Assembly: GCA_016987375.1 (NCBI GenBank)
Contig: PJRA01000008.1
Coordinates: 5,714 to 34,702, forward strand
DNA length: 28,989 nt
Direction of reading: 5' to 3'
Source of the DNA: Brachionus koreanus
Taxonomy: Eukaryota > Rotifera > Eurotatoria > Ploima > Brachionidae
Made by a program: the position numbers and the translations under genes
Part shown: positions 1 through 10,900 of the stretch, piece by piece
How the letters are laid out: every line of letters begins with the position of its first letter
Position numbering within the stretch: the first letter of the stretch is position 1
The notes under the pieces: generated by a model
The model's input: the letters and a program-made list of their open reading frames with translations, nothing else
Databases searched by the model: none
What the model was told of the DNA's origin: nothing

Positions 1-151
1 TAGCTCATAAACTAGTTGGCCGTATTTTTTTGCGGCCAAAATTTGGGACCGTAAGAATAACCGCATAGTAGTTGGCCGGATTTGGCGAATACGGTTGCGA
101 CCAAAAAAATTTTGGCCGGTTTAGTAACGGTGTGTACGGATCACAACACTA
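1..151 (+). mobile_element. Right end of a hAT-type MITE, cut by the window edge
   Basis: These bases match the last roughly 200 bases of the complete element at 11241-11873, including the GGCCGTATT, GGCCGGATTTGGCG and AATACGGTTGCGACC blocks, and end in CACAACACTA. Relative to that copy there are two internal deletions, of about 30 and 16 bases. The first falls between two copies of a TAGTTGGYCGTA direct repeat, which suggests slippage or recombination. The sequence is much richer in GC than its surroundings and has no coding capacity. The left end and target duplication lie outside the window. Confidence 0.8.
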
Positions 152-759
152 GTTTTGAGGCAATGTATCTATAAAATCCGGCAACTTGTGGATTAGTGTC
201 AGTTATTTTCATATATATGAGAGACGAGTTGATTTAGGCTTCAACTAAAGCTCGGTATTTGATTCCGATTGAAATTTGAGTACAATTTAAGTTTTATCCT
301 GATTTGGAATGGTCAATGATCCTGCTTTGTTGACCGCTTTTAAAATATAAAAACCGTCATTTGAAAAAAAATTACATTTTTTATAATGACTCAACAGATG
401 CCGGTTTCATTATTTTAAGTAAAGAATTCCTGTCAAACTTTTCTTATGGCTGATTTGTCAGTTATGTCTTTGGTAAAAAAGCATGCAACATAATGTAATT
501 GCTACCATTAATTGGGATCTCAGCTCAAGATCGTCGCCTTCTTCAGACACTGTAAACGTCAATGTCTGCAAAAAGAAGGCAGTATACCACTGATTAAAAA
601 AAAGAAATGATAAAAAAAATTAAATATTTTGATTTTCTTTTCAATAACTCAAATAGCACTATACATTGTCATAGCCATATTTAATGGCGGACTATATTAT
701 AACTACACTGCTTGTATTCGAAAAAAACTTTGTTTGAACCTATTTAAAAATGGAATTCA
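152..759. other. Gene-free AT-rich stretch
   Basis: I see no exon-like ORF or recognisable protein fragment here. The only structure noted is an imperfect hairpin at 536-580, in which GCCTTCTTCAGACA pairs with TGTCTG and AAGAAGGC across a short loop and a small bulge. Confidence 0.5.
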
Positions 760-856
760 ATAATTGATTCAATCATCATTTCAAGGAAAAGATTATCGAA
801 TCGATAATTGATTCAATCATCATTTCAAGGAAAAGATAATCGAATCGATAATCGAT
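760..856. repeat. 44-bp tandem repeat, two copies plus a partial third
   Basis: Copy 1 (760-803) and copy 2 (804-847) differ at one base (GATTATCG versus GATAATCG). A partial third copy starts at 848 with ATAATCGATTCAA. Each unit contains TTGATTCAATCATCATTTC and an ATCGAATCGAT palindrome. The array lies 17 bp upstream of a TATA-like box and 52 bp upstream of the ORF at 908, so a promoter role is possible but unproven. Confidence 0.85.
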
Positions 857-872
857 TCAAGCCATAAATTTC

Positions 873-878
873 TATAAA
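873..878 (+). promoter_or_regulatory. TATA-like box upstream of the ORF at 908
   Basis: TATAAA (followed by AAG) lies 35 bp before the ATG at 908, just after a 44-bp tandem repeat rich in palindromic ATCGAT. In sequence this AT-rich such motifs arise often by chance, so the assignment rests on position only. Confidence 0.25.
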
Positions 879-907
879 AAGAAATAAATAAATTATAGTG
901 TCACAGA

Positions 908-1210
908 ATGCGCTCTTTTCAAGTTTATTTAAGTGAAGGAATAATTAAGAAAATTGCAATAAGTGAAAGTCTTTTTGATATTTCAAAACAAATTGAAATA
1001 ATAGCTGAAGAGAAAAGAACTGAGATTACATTATCAAACATTTTTCCAATTCTTTTGATAAAAGAATTGAACATTTTTGAAGAATCAAAAGAAAAAGGAA
1101 AAAGATGCGGAATTATATTAAGTGATGGTGTCGAAGATTTAACAGTTACAATAGACGCTGGATACTTAGCGCTTTTAATGTCTGAAGAAAACACACATTT
1201 ACATATATAA
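908..1210 (+). CDS. Hypothetical protein, 100 aa
   Basis: This is a single open frame with ATG at 908 and TAA at 1208-1210. The product is mildly acidic, with no signal peptide, membrane segment or cysteine cluster. It looks soluble, with alternating charged and hydrophobic positions (AEEKRTEI, FEESKEKGKRCG, LSDGVEDLTVTIDAGYL). I recognise no family. A TATA-like box at 873 and a tandem repeat lie directly upstream. A 100-codon open frame is long for this base composition, but about one such ORF in the window could occur by chance. It could be a small real gene or the first exon of a larger one; no convincing partner exon was found. The following 350 bases are very AT-rich and gene-free. Confidence 0.35.
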   Translation: MRSFQVYLSEGIIKKIAISESLFDISKQIEIIAEEKRTEITLSNIFPILLIKELNIFEESKEKGKRCGIILSDGVEDLTVTIDAGYLALLMSEENTHLHI

Positions 1211-1909
1211 ATAATTCTTGTTTATTTTTAAAAAATTTAATTTTCAATTTATTTTTGGTATTAAAAATAGTTTTCGTTTAACAAGACAAAACAAATAATT
1301 CAAAATTGAAAATTATTTAAAAATTCTTTTTGATAAACAATAAAATATTTTTATGAAAATTTTAGTATAAAATTCGACTATATTATATTTAAAAAAGATC
1401 TTCTAATTGTTTGTAAAAAATATTATTAGTAATAAAAAAGCTTATTTAATTTTAATAAATATACAATATATTAAAGTTAATTTTAGATACACTTATTATC
1501 CATTATTTTAATTTTTATTTTTTTTTAGAAAATTTTTGAAAATTCTATTAATTATAATATGACTAAAGCTTTAAAAAGAATTTTGAAAAATACAGTCTTG
1601 TTTATTATTTTCTTTTTTTTAGTTGACTCATTCATATTTAAAATAAATTTTTTTCAAACAAAAAAAAAAGTTGTTTCTGATAGTTTTAAAGAATCCCTCA
1701 TATATTACAATGAATTTTATTCGAAAATAGAATTTGTTTTTTTAAATAAATCTGAATCAAATTATGAGAAGGCGAATTGTTTTAAAGTTATTGATCAAAT
1801 CCTTTTTATTAACAAAGCCATATGTCTTCAAAAGTGTATTTTTTCATCTTTAAAGTCAGCTTCTCAGGGTCTACCAGATCGAATTGGGTCAGATACAATA
1901 AGAGTTTGA
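1211..1909. other. AT-rich stretch with a doubtful ORF at 1559-1909
   Basis: 1211-1558 shows nothing beyond AT-rich sequence. The + strand ORF at 1559-1909 (116 codons) begins with a hydrophobic run (LFIIFFFLVDSF), but its composition is what poly-A/T sequence gives. Its end runs into sequence (from about 1860) that resembles the flank of the neighbouring LINE remnant. I do not call it a gene. Confidence 0.4.
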
Positions 1910-3060
1910 GTCCATTTCTCTTTTTGGAGGTAGAGACACATTTTAGGTAGGATAAGAAGATAGAATAAGCAGCTATGCTATCTAGATTTGCTTTTTTATC
2001 TCCACACTGTAATTGAACGAGCTGTCCATTTATTTGATTTATTTTGTATGTTGTATAGACGTGAATTTAGACATTTTTTAGACACTTAAACTTAAGTTAC
2101 CAGTCCTCTGGTAAAATTTCTTATAGTTAAAATTTTGCCGTGCCATATTTTGCTGAAGAAATCGTGCAGTATCCCTAAAGTGATCATACTATAAACTTTC
2201 AACATTTATGTTGTTTTCCCGTCAAAACTGGGGGCTTTTCTATTTTTCAGAGCCTTTATAGAAATTTCTATTTCTTTTATGCTTGGAACTTTTATGTCTA
2301 TCGAGATCAGTGTTTGCTGATCTATTTAGAACCTCTTTAAAGTGCTCAACCCATCTCTGTCTTTGCTCTCTTTCAGTTGTTAAAACACGATCTTCTTTGT
2401 CTTTCTTCTATTTAAGGTACCACATATCGCATGAGTGATTTTGTGTAGCATATGTATATTTTGAGCTGTCTTTTTCTGCTTCACTAGAATATTGGTTTAT
2501 ATAGATTCTTTTTTCTCGCCTTGCTCATTTTTTCACAAGACTGTTTTTTAGACTATATGGTGCTTCTAATTTCTCCAGTATTTGGTCAAATTTTGCTTGA
2601 AGTATGTTTGACTTAATTTCCCCTTTCTGAGCTATCAGTGCGCATGTCTCATGGGATATCCATCTATTTTTTTTCGTATTTTTCAAAATCCGAGAACCTC
2701 TACCGGATGATTTATCCCTACGCCGTGTAGTCTTGCGTTTTCAGATCCAGAATACAGGAAGATCCAAGTATTATTGTTTATTTGTCCAGTTCTGATTCTG
2801 TCAAGCGACTTTCACAAATACCTAAAACCTCTAATCCATATTTATCCATGACAATTGCTGCCTGAGCACATCTTAATGTTTCAGAATGGTTCTGACATTA
2901 CATGTTCCGATTCTACATCATTCTACACTGTTTCGCATTAAATATCTCATTTTTCTTGCTTTTCCCTCCCCAAAATTTTCAAGTCTCAAGCGTCATGGCT
3001 GGCGTTGAATTGTCTATTGGGATGTTACCACTCCTCCCTTGAGTATACTACAGGACCGAC
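1910..3060 (-). pseudogene. Decayed LINE (APE-type non-LTR retrotransposon): endonuclease and RT start
   Basis: Reading the minus strand from about 2920 downward, one finds the start of an APE-like endonuclease (GTCNVRT, then GLEVLGICESRLTESEL and LYSGSENARLHGVGIN). The frame then jumps to the linker before the reverse transcriptase: WISHETCALIAQKGEI near 2660, then REQRQRWVEHFKEVLNR near 2350 and IKALKNRKAPSFDGK near 2240. The last is the usual entry to the non-LTR RT domain (K.GKAPG.DGI). Several stops and frameshifts, and loss of the second half of the endonuclease, show that it is dead. The 3' limit near 1910 and the 5' limit near 3060 are approximate. It belongs to the same or a close family as the RT fragment at 7200-7890, since both include a MLKV-type segment. 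Confidence 0.75.
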
Positions 3061-4945
3061 TTTTGTTTGTCTACTGACTAGATATTTTAAAAAGCTCAAT
3101 TAATTTTTTTCAGAAAAATGTGTCTAATTAATAATTAAACAAAAATATTGTTGACTATTTCTCATAAAAAGATTCTGACTTTTCCGAGTTCGACCAAATA
3201 AGTTTAAAACTCTAATAATAGTAATCTAAATATTTTTTTTTATTTAGTCTGGATACTAAAAGAAAGCTCCAATGTTTAATAACTAAGAAGATATAAGTCC
3301 GATTCTTGGAACCTTTTTTAGTTGACGAAAAGCGTATGTTAAGACAGGGGCTTAAATGGTTTAAACTAAAGTTTTTTTAAAATAATTTTAAATATTTAAC
3401 AAATCATTAAAATAAAATTTTGACCATTTTCATTCATTATCGTTCACCAGCCCAGCTCCAACCAAGTATTCTTGTTGTATTTTTTTGCCTAATTAAAACT
3501 AAACTGTTTAATTAAATTGTGAGTATTCGAAGTGAAACTTTTTTAAGCTAACAAATGATCAGACTAAATATTAAAAAAATTTTTAATAATTTTTGCATTT
3601 TACAGCTCGGGACAGTTCAGAGTGGATTTTATCCCTCTTTTCAGCCCTAATGTCTGGGGATGATTACTGAATATTGATTTTCATTTATTGATGATTTTCA
3701 AAAGATATTAATTTAAATATTTGAGCAATCTGATTTTTACAGGATAAACAGTCATTATTCATAATTTTTCTAGTCCAAAAAAAATATACAAAATTTGCGA
3801 GTTTTATAATTTAAAATTCACTTTATGAATAAAACCATTTTTAAAATATAAAGACTTTTATAAACATAAAAAACAGAAAAAAATTCTTAAAAATTTTTAT
3901 CTATTCAAATAAAGTATACCAAAAAATTTCTAAAATAAATTAAATTTCTGTTAAAAATCATATATTTTCAAAAATAATTCAAAATTTAGTTTTAAAAAAA
4001 AAGGTTTTACACAGATAAAAGTTTTTTAACTTCTGAAAAATGAAAAACAATGAGGTAGGTCTTCAGACTTACTTTTTAATAGTTTACCCGGCTGTTGAAT
4101 TTTTAAAGTGTTTTTTTGAAAATTTAAACTTTAAAAAAAAATCAAAAAATATTACTCAATTAAAAGAGCAGAAAAAGACAAATTTTTTGACATAAAATTA
4201 AATGCAACCAGAATACTTTTTTTAAAATACACCCAGGTGTGCATTTTAGTCAAAAATGGAGGACATTGTATTAGATTAAATTTTCTAAATTTTAAACAAT
4301 ATTATGTTTTCTTAATAAAACGTTCTTTTTTCGAAAGTTTTTTGATCTAATAAATTTTTGTTAATAAATTAGATTTTGGTCAACATTAATTTACAAAATT
4401 GGCCATCAATGATCAACATCACTTGTTTTAATTGAAAAAGTTGAAATAGTGTGAAATAAACAAAAAAATCAAATAAATTATAATAATTAAAATATTATAA
4501 TTAAACAGGCTTAAAAAATAAATTTATAAAATATCTCAACAGATTGATATTTTAAGCATCTAAGAAAAACTGAAAATTAAAAAAAATTAATGCTTGACTT
4601 GATCACTTTTTAATTTTTTTTAAACGAATATCTAAGTAAAAATATTAAAGCGAATTATTATAAACATAAAATAGCATCCAATATGACCATTTAATAATTT
4701 GAAAAAAAAAATTTTTTTATTTTTTAAAAATTTTCAGTTGAATGATTTGAACTAGGTGAATCAGCAATATTCAATTTTAGATTTAAAACAAAAAGCTAAT
4801 CATTTTTTTTAATGACTCTATGGCAACATCAATGTAATATTCTGTAATGGCAAAATTGAAATACATACTTATGGTAAAGTGTACGAATCGAATTTCGGCA
4901 CAAGCATAATATATTTCATAATTTATACTTAAATAATTATTGAGT
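3061..4945. other. Gene-free AT-rich intergenic stretch
   Basis: There is no exon-like ORF, repeat of note or recognisable protein fragment on either strand between the LINE remnant and the MAP3K4-like gene. It presumably contains the promoter of that gene, but no motif stands out from the AT background. An ATTATAG at 4952-4958 could act as a splice acceptor for an upstream 5'-UTR exon or a trans-spliced leader. Confidence 0.4.
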
Positions 4946-4984
4946 TAAATTATTATAGCTTGCCTAAATCTTCAAAAACAAAGA

Positions 4985-7900
4985 ATGCAAAACGACTCCA
5001 CACAGCCTATTGATATACCAAAATTGAACAATTCTGAAAGTGAAAAAGAAGATGATGATAATGATGAAGATGATAATAATACAGACGATGAAGAGCTTAG
5101 TTGTGAAAGCGATAACAAATTCAAAAGCTTACTAGAGCTAAATTCACCTATTAAGAGAGCTATACGCAAAAAAAAGAAAAAAAAAGAAATAAAAAAAAAT
5201 TCGAGCAGGACAAAATTGGTGCTCAAGAAAAGTAATTTGGTTAATTCGGCTTGCTACATGTACGATCAGGAGGAAGACTTGACCAATTCGCTACAGAAAA
5301 GTCAGCAGATTTTCAATCAAAAAATGAACGAAGAATCTGTTCAATCGGAAAAGGTTGTATTCAATCGCTCTTTGAGCGTTGATCCTTTTGACCGTGATAA
5401 AACCAAACTACGCATTGAAAATTTACTTCGATTGGCTCTAAGAAACACACACAAGTCTCAACATCATGCACCACCGCCTCCAACTCCTCTAAGCTCATCT
5501 TTGCCACATTGCATCAATTCGCCTAGACCAAGTTTTCAAACAATGATTAGTGTTGATCAAAGTGACAAGGCAAAACATTCGGACAACATTTGGAAAGAGT
5601 TGTTTGATTATTTTGATTTTTACAATGACAGAGCCAAATCTATGCAAGAACTTGACGAGAGAATTGAGAAAAAAAGAAGTGAAATACCACAAAAAATAAA
5701 CATTATTTTAAACTTGGACTATTCGCGAATAAAACAAGTTATGGACGATGATATTAAAAAAACAATGTTTTCTATTTTGGACTATTCCAAGTTGTATGAG
5801 AACAAAATTTACATTGATCAATTGTGCTATTTGAATTTGTTGATTCAAGATGATTTGAACAACATTTGCTACATTGAGAGTTTGTATCCGTCAATTAGAT
5901 GTTTGAAAAACGATCAAGCATTGTATGCCGATCCAAAGTTTGAAACGACTGCAAAAACACTGCTTCTTTGGCACAAAATAGTCAAGGACTTGATGCTCAA
6001 ATCGGACCAGTTGGGTAAATTGTTCTCTGTTTCCTAGTTATTTAGAATTTCGTCGACTAAAAGCCTATTTTTGATTTTAAATTTAGATTTATATAGGAAA
6101 AATAAAATTTGTGTAATTTCACAATTAAGAAAAAATAAGGCTTATGACGTCAATGTAAATGCATGCATTACATTACATGTTTTTTGTTTCAATTATATTC
6201 ATGCTTCATGCAGAGATTGTGAAATTATTTTGAAAAGCGTTTTAACTTTTTTCGTTTGCAGTCTAAAATTATCTTTTTTAATATTTTCTTTCTTTTTGGT
6301 GAAAAGACTCAAAATTAAAAGCTGTTAAGTTTTTTGTTTATTTTATTTAAAAATTGTCAGCAATTTCTTTCCACTATTAAATTGTGGTTACACATTTTTG
6401 GCCAAGTGGAATTTTTGATCATTTTTCAAATCGCAAGGCAATGCAACAATGTCTTGCAATTTACACAATCTTTTAACTTTTAAGAATTTTATAATTTAAA
6501 ATTCAATCTAATTGCGCAATTAAAATTTTTCTCAAAACTGATCAAAAATTTTACTCTGCCTAAATGTGTTTTAATTTTTTTTAATTTATTCTAATTTAAA
6601 AAATATAATTAAGCTTTTCTTTTCGGTTTTCAATTTAAAATTAAAAAAAAAAAATTAAGACAAAAAAATTCTCATAATTATTTATGTTATTATAAGCAAA
6701 AAAGAAACAATTTTTAAAATTAAATTTTAGCTTTTTTTATATTTCTTTATTTGCTCGACAGATATTGTCATTTCTAGTAAAGTAGCATCTGTAGCAAAAA
6801 GGTTACTTTTTCAATAAATTTCGCTTTTACTTAATTTCGTTGAAATTAAAATACAAATTGAGCAAGATGTAATTTAAGTTTTTAAATGTTTAATAAGACT
6901 GTAATCGATTATGCATCGTATGCTTGTTAAATAATAATTCTCTATTGGACAACCAGAACTATACTTAGAAAATCTTTTTTACATTTTGTGGTTCAGTGAG
7001 CGTCGACCAACAAGAAATACCACTGGAGCCCAATCCTAGCTTTTTAGACATTAAATTGGATCCAAAACTTACCGACAAAGGCCTTCTACACGACCTTATG
7101 AAGAAAAATACATTAAAAATGAATCTAATTTGCAAAATTAAAAGCTTTAAATGGTATTCATGCTAAATGTTGATGCGCTCAAAAAAATTTTTTTTTAAGT
7201 CATAAATTTGACTTAATTTTTTGTGACCTATGTAATTTATTAACAATGGTGATCGGGGTGTCTAATTTAGTGTTTATGCACATAACTTTAGTTTTGGCCA
7301 TATTTATTTCGAGTCCAGTTGGTTTAGTGTTGTTCGCCAAATTTTGTGTCTTCATATGCATATGTTCTTCTGTACTATATACTAACACCAGATCATCGGC
7401 AAAGTCTAAGTCAATCACTATTAGAAATAGTGTCGGAGAGAGAACGCACCCGTGTCTGACTCAGATTGCCCTTTTTCCAGAATTACACTACACTCCAATT
7501 TCTCATATAAGAGTTTTATCATGTTAACTATTTTCTGTGGTAAGCCATATGATCTTAATATGGTCCACAGGGCTTCTCTGTGTTTTCTCTGTGTGTTCTC
7601 AGTGCAAATAGGGTTAGTAATAGTGGTCTATGCATCCTCTCCCTCGTCTAAATCCTGCTTGTTCTTCTCTGAGTGTAACATCCAAAGAATTTTTGATTCT
7701 TTCAAGAATTATGGTGCAGAACGCCTTGCTTGCTCTTGGTAGCAGTGTTATTCCTCTCCAATTATCACAGATCATTTTGTTGCCTTGCTTTGGAAGTTTG
7801 ACTATCAGACCTCTTGACCAGTCCTCTTGTATAATTTCTTATCGCCATATTCTGCTTATAATCAACTTTCAACATTTCTGCTTTCTGATCTTTCTGATTA

Positions 7901-10900
7901 ACACTTGATTTATTAAAAAATAGAATTCAAAGTAAATTATTATCATGAGTGGAACAAAAAACATTTAAATATTAAAAAAAAAACTTTATTTTGTTGCTAA
8001 AATTAGATACTAAATTAGGTTTGTTTAGGTCGATTTTTGGGTTTTGCCAAGCGTCCCGAATATCTTGAACACTGGAATTGGTTCGAACAACGTTTGAACT
8101 ATTCACGTAGCGAATATGAAAAAGTTCAAGAATGGTTAAATGTAAATTTGTCGACAAGCCAAAGCAGTGCTACATTAGTTAATTCGCCGACTAATCACTC
8201 GCCTGACTCGTCTCCACTCATAGTATTGAGAGAGCCAACGTACACTTCGTTACCGCCTAATCAAAGCGAAACAAACATTTTCCTAAGACAAATTAGCTAT
8301 TTGATCAAACGGCCTAATGAAACGCACACGATCGACCATGAAACATTTAAATCAAGTTTATCGTTAAACTTTTTGTCCAGTCGCACTTCGCCAGAATCAA
8401 TTAATTTTCAACAAGAGCATTTGATTCCAGTTATTGTTCATCATGTTGATTCATTTATAAAAAATTCAGTGCCCAGAAATAGTCCTGATCCGAGTCCGCA
8501 ATCGAACGATGAAGTAAAGTTTACTTTGAATGAAGTGGAAGACGAGGAAGAAAATGAAGAAACCGACGAGGAAGAAGAGCAAGAGCTAAAATCTTTGACC
8601 GAAAAAAACTCGACTAGTTTAATCAAAGATAATCGAAAAAAACTATTTCGCGAGTTTCTTCGCAAGCGATTGCGAAAATTTGGCCTTACAAAAACCTGTG
8701 ACAAAATACGCGAAGTTGTTCTAACATCTTTGTCGCATGCACTACTTGCTCTACAAATAGACAAGTGCGAAAAGAGCGCAATAAAACAACTAACTGATTA
8801 TCACTTGATACCATTGCATTACAAATGCAGAGAAATGATACAAGGCTTTTATCATGATGAAGAATCTGTCAAGTTCGGCGTTCAGTCGGAAGCGTTTACT
8901 CGTCTGGGCTTGCCTTCCTATCGACCTCTTTTCATCTATTTAAACAACGTTATTCTTGAATTGATGCACTTGTGCATTGAAATGCAGAATGAGAACAAAG
9001 GCGCCATTAATCAACATCTCGAGTCTAAATTCAGTCTTCTGAGCATCGAAGTGTTGACTAATGAGTGTCGTGAATGCATCGAACAGGCTATTCTAGTGCG
9101 TCAATTTTACTATCACATGATCTATTCTGTGTTTGATTTAAACGAAATGGATGTGCAACAACAACTAGAGAAAGATTTGTACAAATTTGACGACGATCTA
9201 AAGCGTACAATAACCATCTATTTGGATTTTATAACCAACTGGGTCCAAGACCTGGTCCGGGTGTCCAATTTTTCCAAAGCTCTATGGGTCTTGGACAATG
9301 AGTGGAACTTTTGCAAGAACAATCTGTACTTTGTCACTGCTACTGAGGACATTTATGCGAGCCGCTTCTGCAACATGGGCATACATGTGTACGAATCTCT
9401 CATAAACATGTTCAACATAATCGACAACAAGTACAAAGAGCCGTTGAGAATTGAAATAGACACGCTGTTTTGGGACGAAAGATACAAAATGATAGGCGTT
9501 GATTTGACGTCCATTTCTCTATCAGTTAAAGACGAGCAGACATTGAACACCGAGTCCGACGAAGATCAATACGAAGACGAGTATCTAACTAGGCAAACGT
9601 CGTGCTCTTCTAATGAAAAGCTTAATCTAAATTTTAACGAATTTAAAGAGGAAATAAATAAATTTAAAAAATTTTGTCTCAGAACTTTAGACTTTACAGC
9701 GGAGTTTTTGGCCGATTTAGAACTCGCAGCCAAATATGAATTAGTGCACGATTTGCAAGCATTACTCGACAAGCTTTACACGACCAATCACGTATTGGTC
9801 AATTTTACTAATCTAGAACTATTGAACGATTCGGCCGAGCGCTCTTTTTTGATATTTGTGCCGCAAGAGTTTGCCAAAGATAAAATTCAAATAGTTCGTT
9901 TGTTGTTTATAATAAGCGAAAAAGACACCTACGAGTCTAAAGAAGCTAATTTGAATAATAAAAGTGTCAAGAGTGACGTTGTGCGTAGACTTAGCAGTTC
10001 AAATTCGATATTTGATCCGCTTGCTGACAATGAACGAGACACTGTGCTGCGAAAGTTGTCCGAATTTGCTCAAAAAATAGCTCCAACACTAAGCGCTGGT
10101 TCGTCACCAGCCCAATCTCAAAAAAATGCATTCATCATCAGCCCGTCTGACAACACAAACGGATATTTGCTCTATCTGAAACTAAATGATCTAAAAGAAA
10201 AATGGACTTGGAAAGGCCAAAAAATAGACCTGCATGCGTCTAGACCTGTGAGGCTTTCGTTATATCATCACTTGAATCCCAAGGTGACCGATTCGGAAAA
10301 AAAAATCCTCTATCTCATTACTTCCAAGCAATCGATTTTAACCGAAAAAAAAATTATAGTCAAACAAAAATTACAGGGTAAATATTTATTATATAAAAAT
10401 TTGCTTAACAAAAATGTATATACATGATCTACTAATGATCTATTAATTAAAAAAATAGTGATTTAGGTTATGATCTTGGTAAACTAATTTTGGTTAGCCA
10501 AAAATTCGGTTGTCATAAAATAAATTTTTGAAAAAAAAATATTTAACATTTTCTTTTTATTGCTCAAATTAAGTAATTTTTCTAAAATTTTATTTAATTT
10601 TTGTAATTAATAAATTACTTTTTTCAAATTTAAATATCGAAGAATCCTTTTTCCAATAAATCATTTAAACAAAATAACTTTATTTGAATAGCTGGAACCG
10701 AAGCTAAAATTTACAAAGTTTTATTTATATCAAATTTCTTTAGTTTTTTATTTAAATCAATCGGCTTGTGTTGAGAACACGGGCATATTTTCAAGTAAAA
10801 ATTATGGGTGATGCATGCTATTAGATGTGATGATGCATCTTGTACAACTGGTTTTAAACCTAAAGAAAAATAGTTGTTAAAATTTAAAGTTTTTGTATTT

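Larger units (their letters stand above)
6015..8028 (+). other. Intron 1 of the MAP3K4-like gene (2,014 bp)
   Basis: The donor is GTAAAT at 6015 and the acceptor TTGTTTAG ends at 8028. The split codon is G|GT. Within the intron, 6039-6980 is AT-rich with nothing recognised (the 85-codon ORF at 6071 looks like chance). Two retrotransposon fragments follow, on opposite strands, at about 6980-7155 (+) and 7200-7890 (-). Confidence 0.85.

Noticed and set aside
1559..1909. 116-codon + strand ORF with hydrophobic N-terminus
   Set aside because: F/K/I/N-rich content matches AT-rich chance sequence, and the C-terminal part continues into sequence resembling the adjacent LINE remnant.
4972..5226. Minus-strand ORF rich in serine and leucine
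   Set aside because: It is the shadow of the acidic, lysine-rich first exon of the MAP3K4-like gene, whose repeated GAT/GAA/AAA codons read as S, L and F on the other strand.
7246..7908. Overlapping + strand ORFs of 92-96 codons
   Set aside because: They are antisense frames of the decayed LINE reverse transcriptase, whose minus-strand motifs are clear.
8441..8764. Minus-strand ORF of 107 codons
   Set aside because: It lies wholly within exon 2 of the kinase gene, antisense, and its composition mirrors the acidic stretch there.
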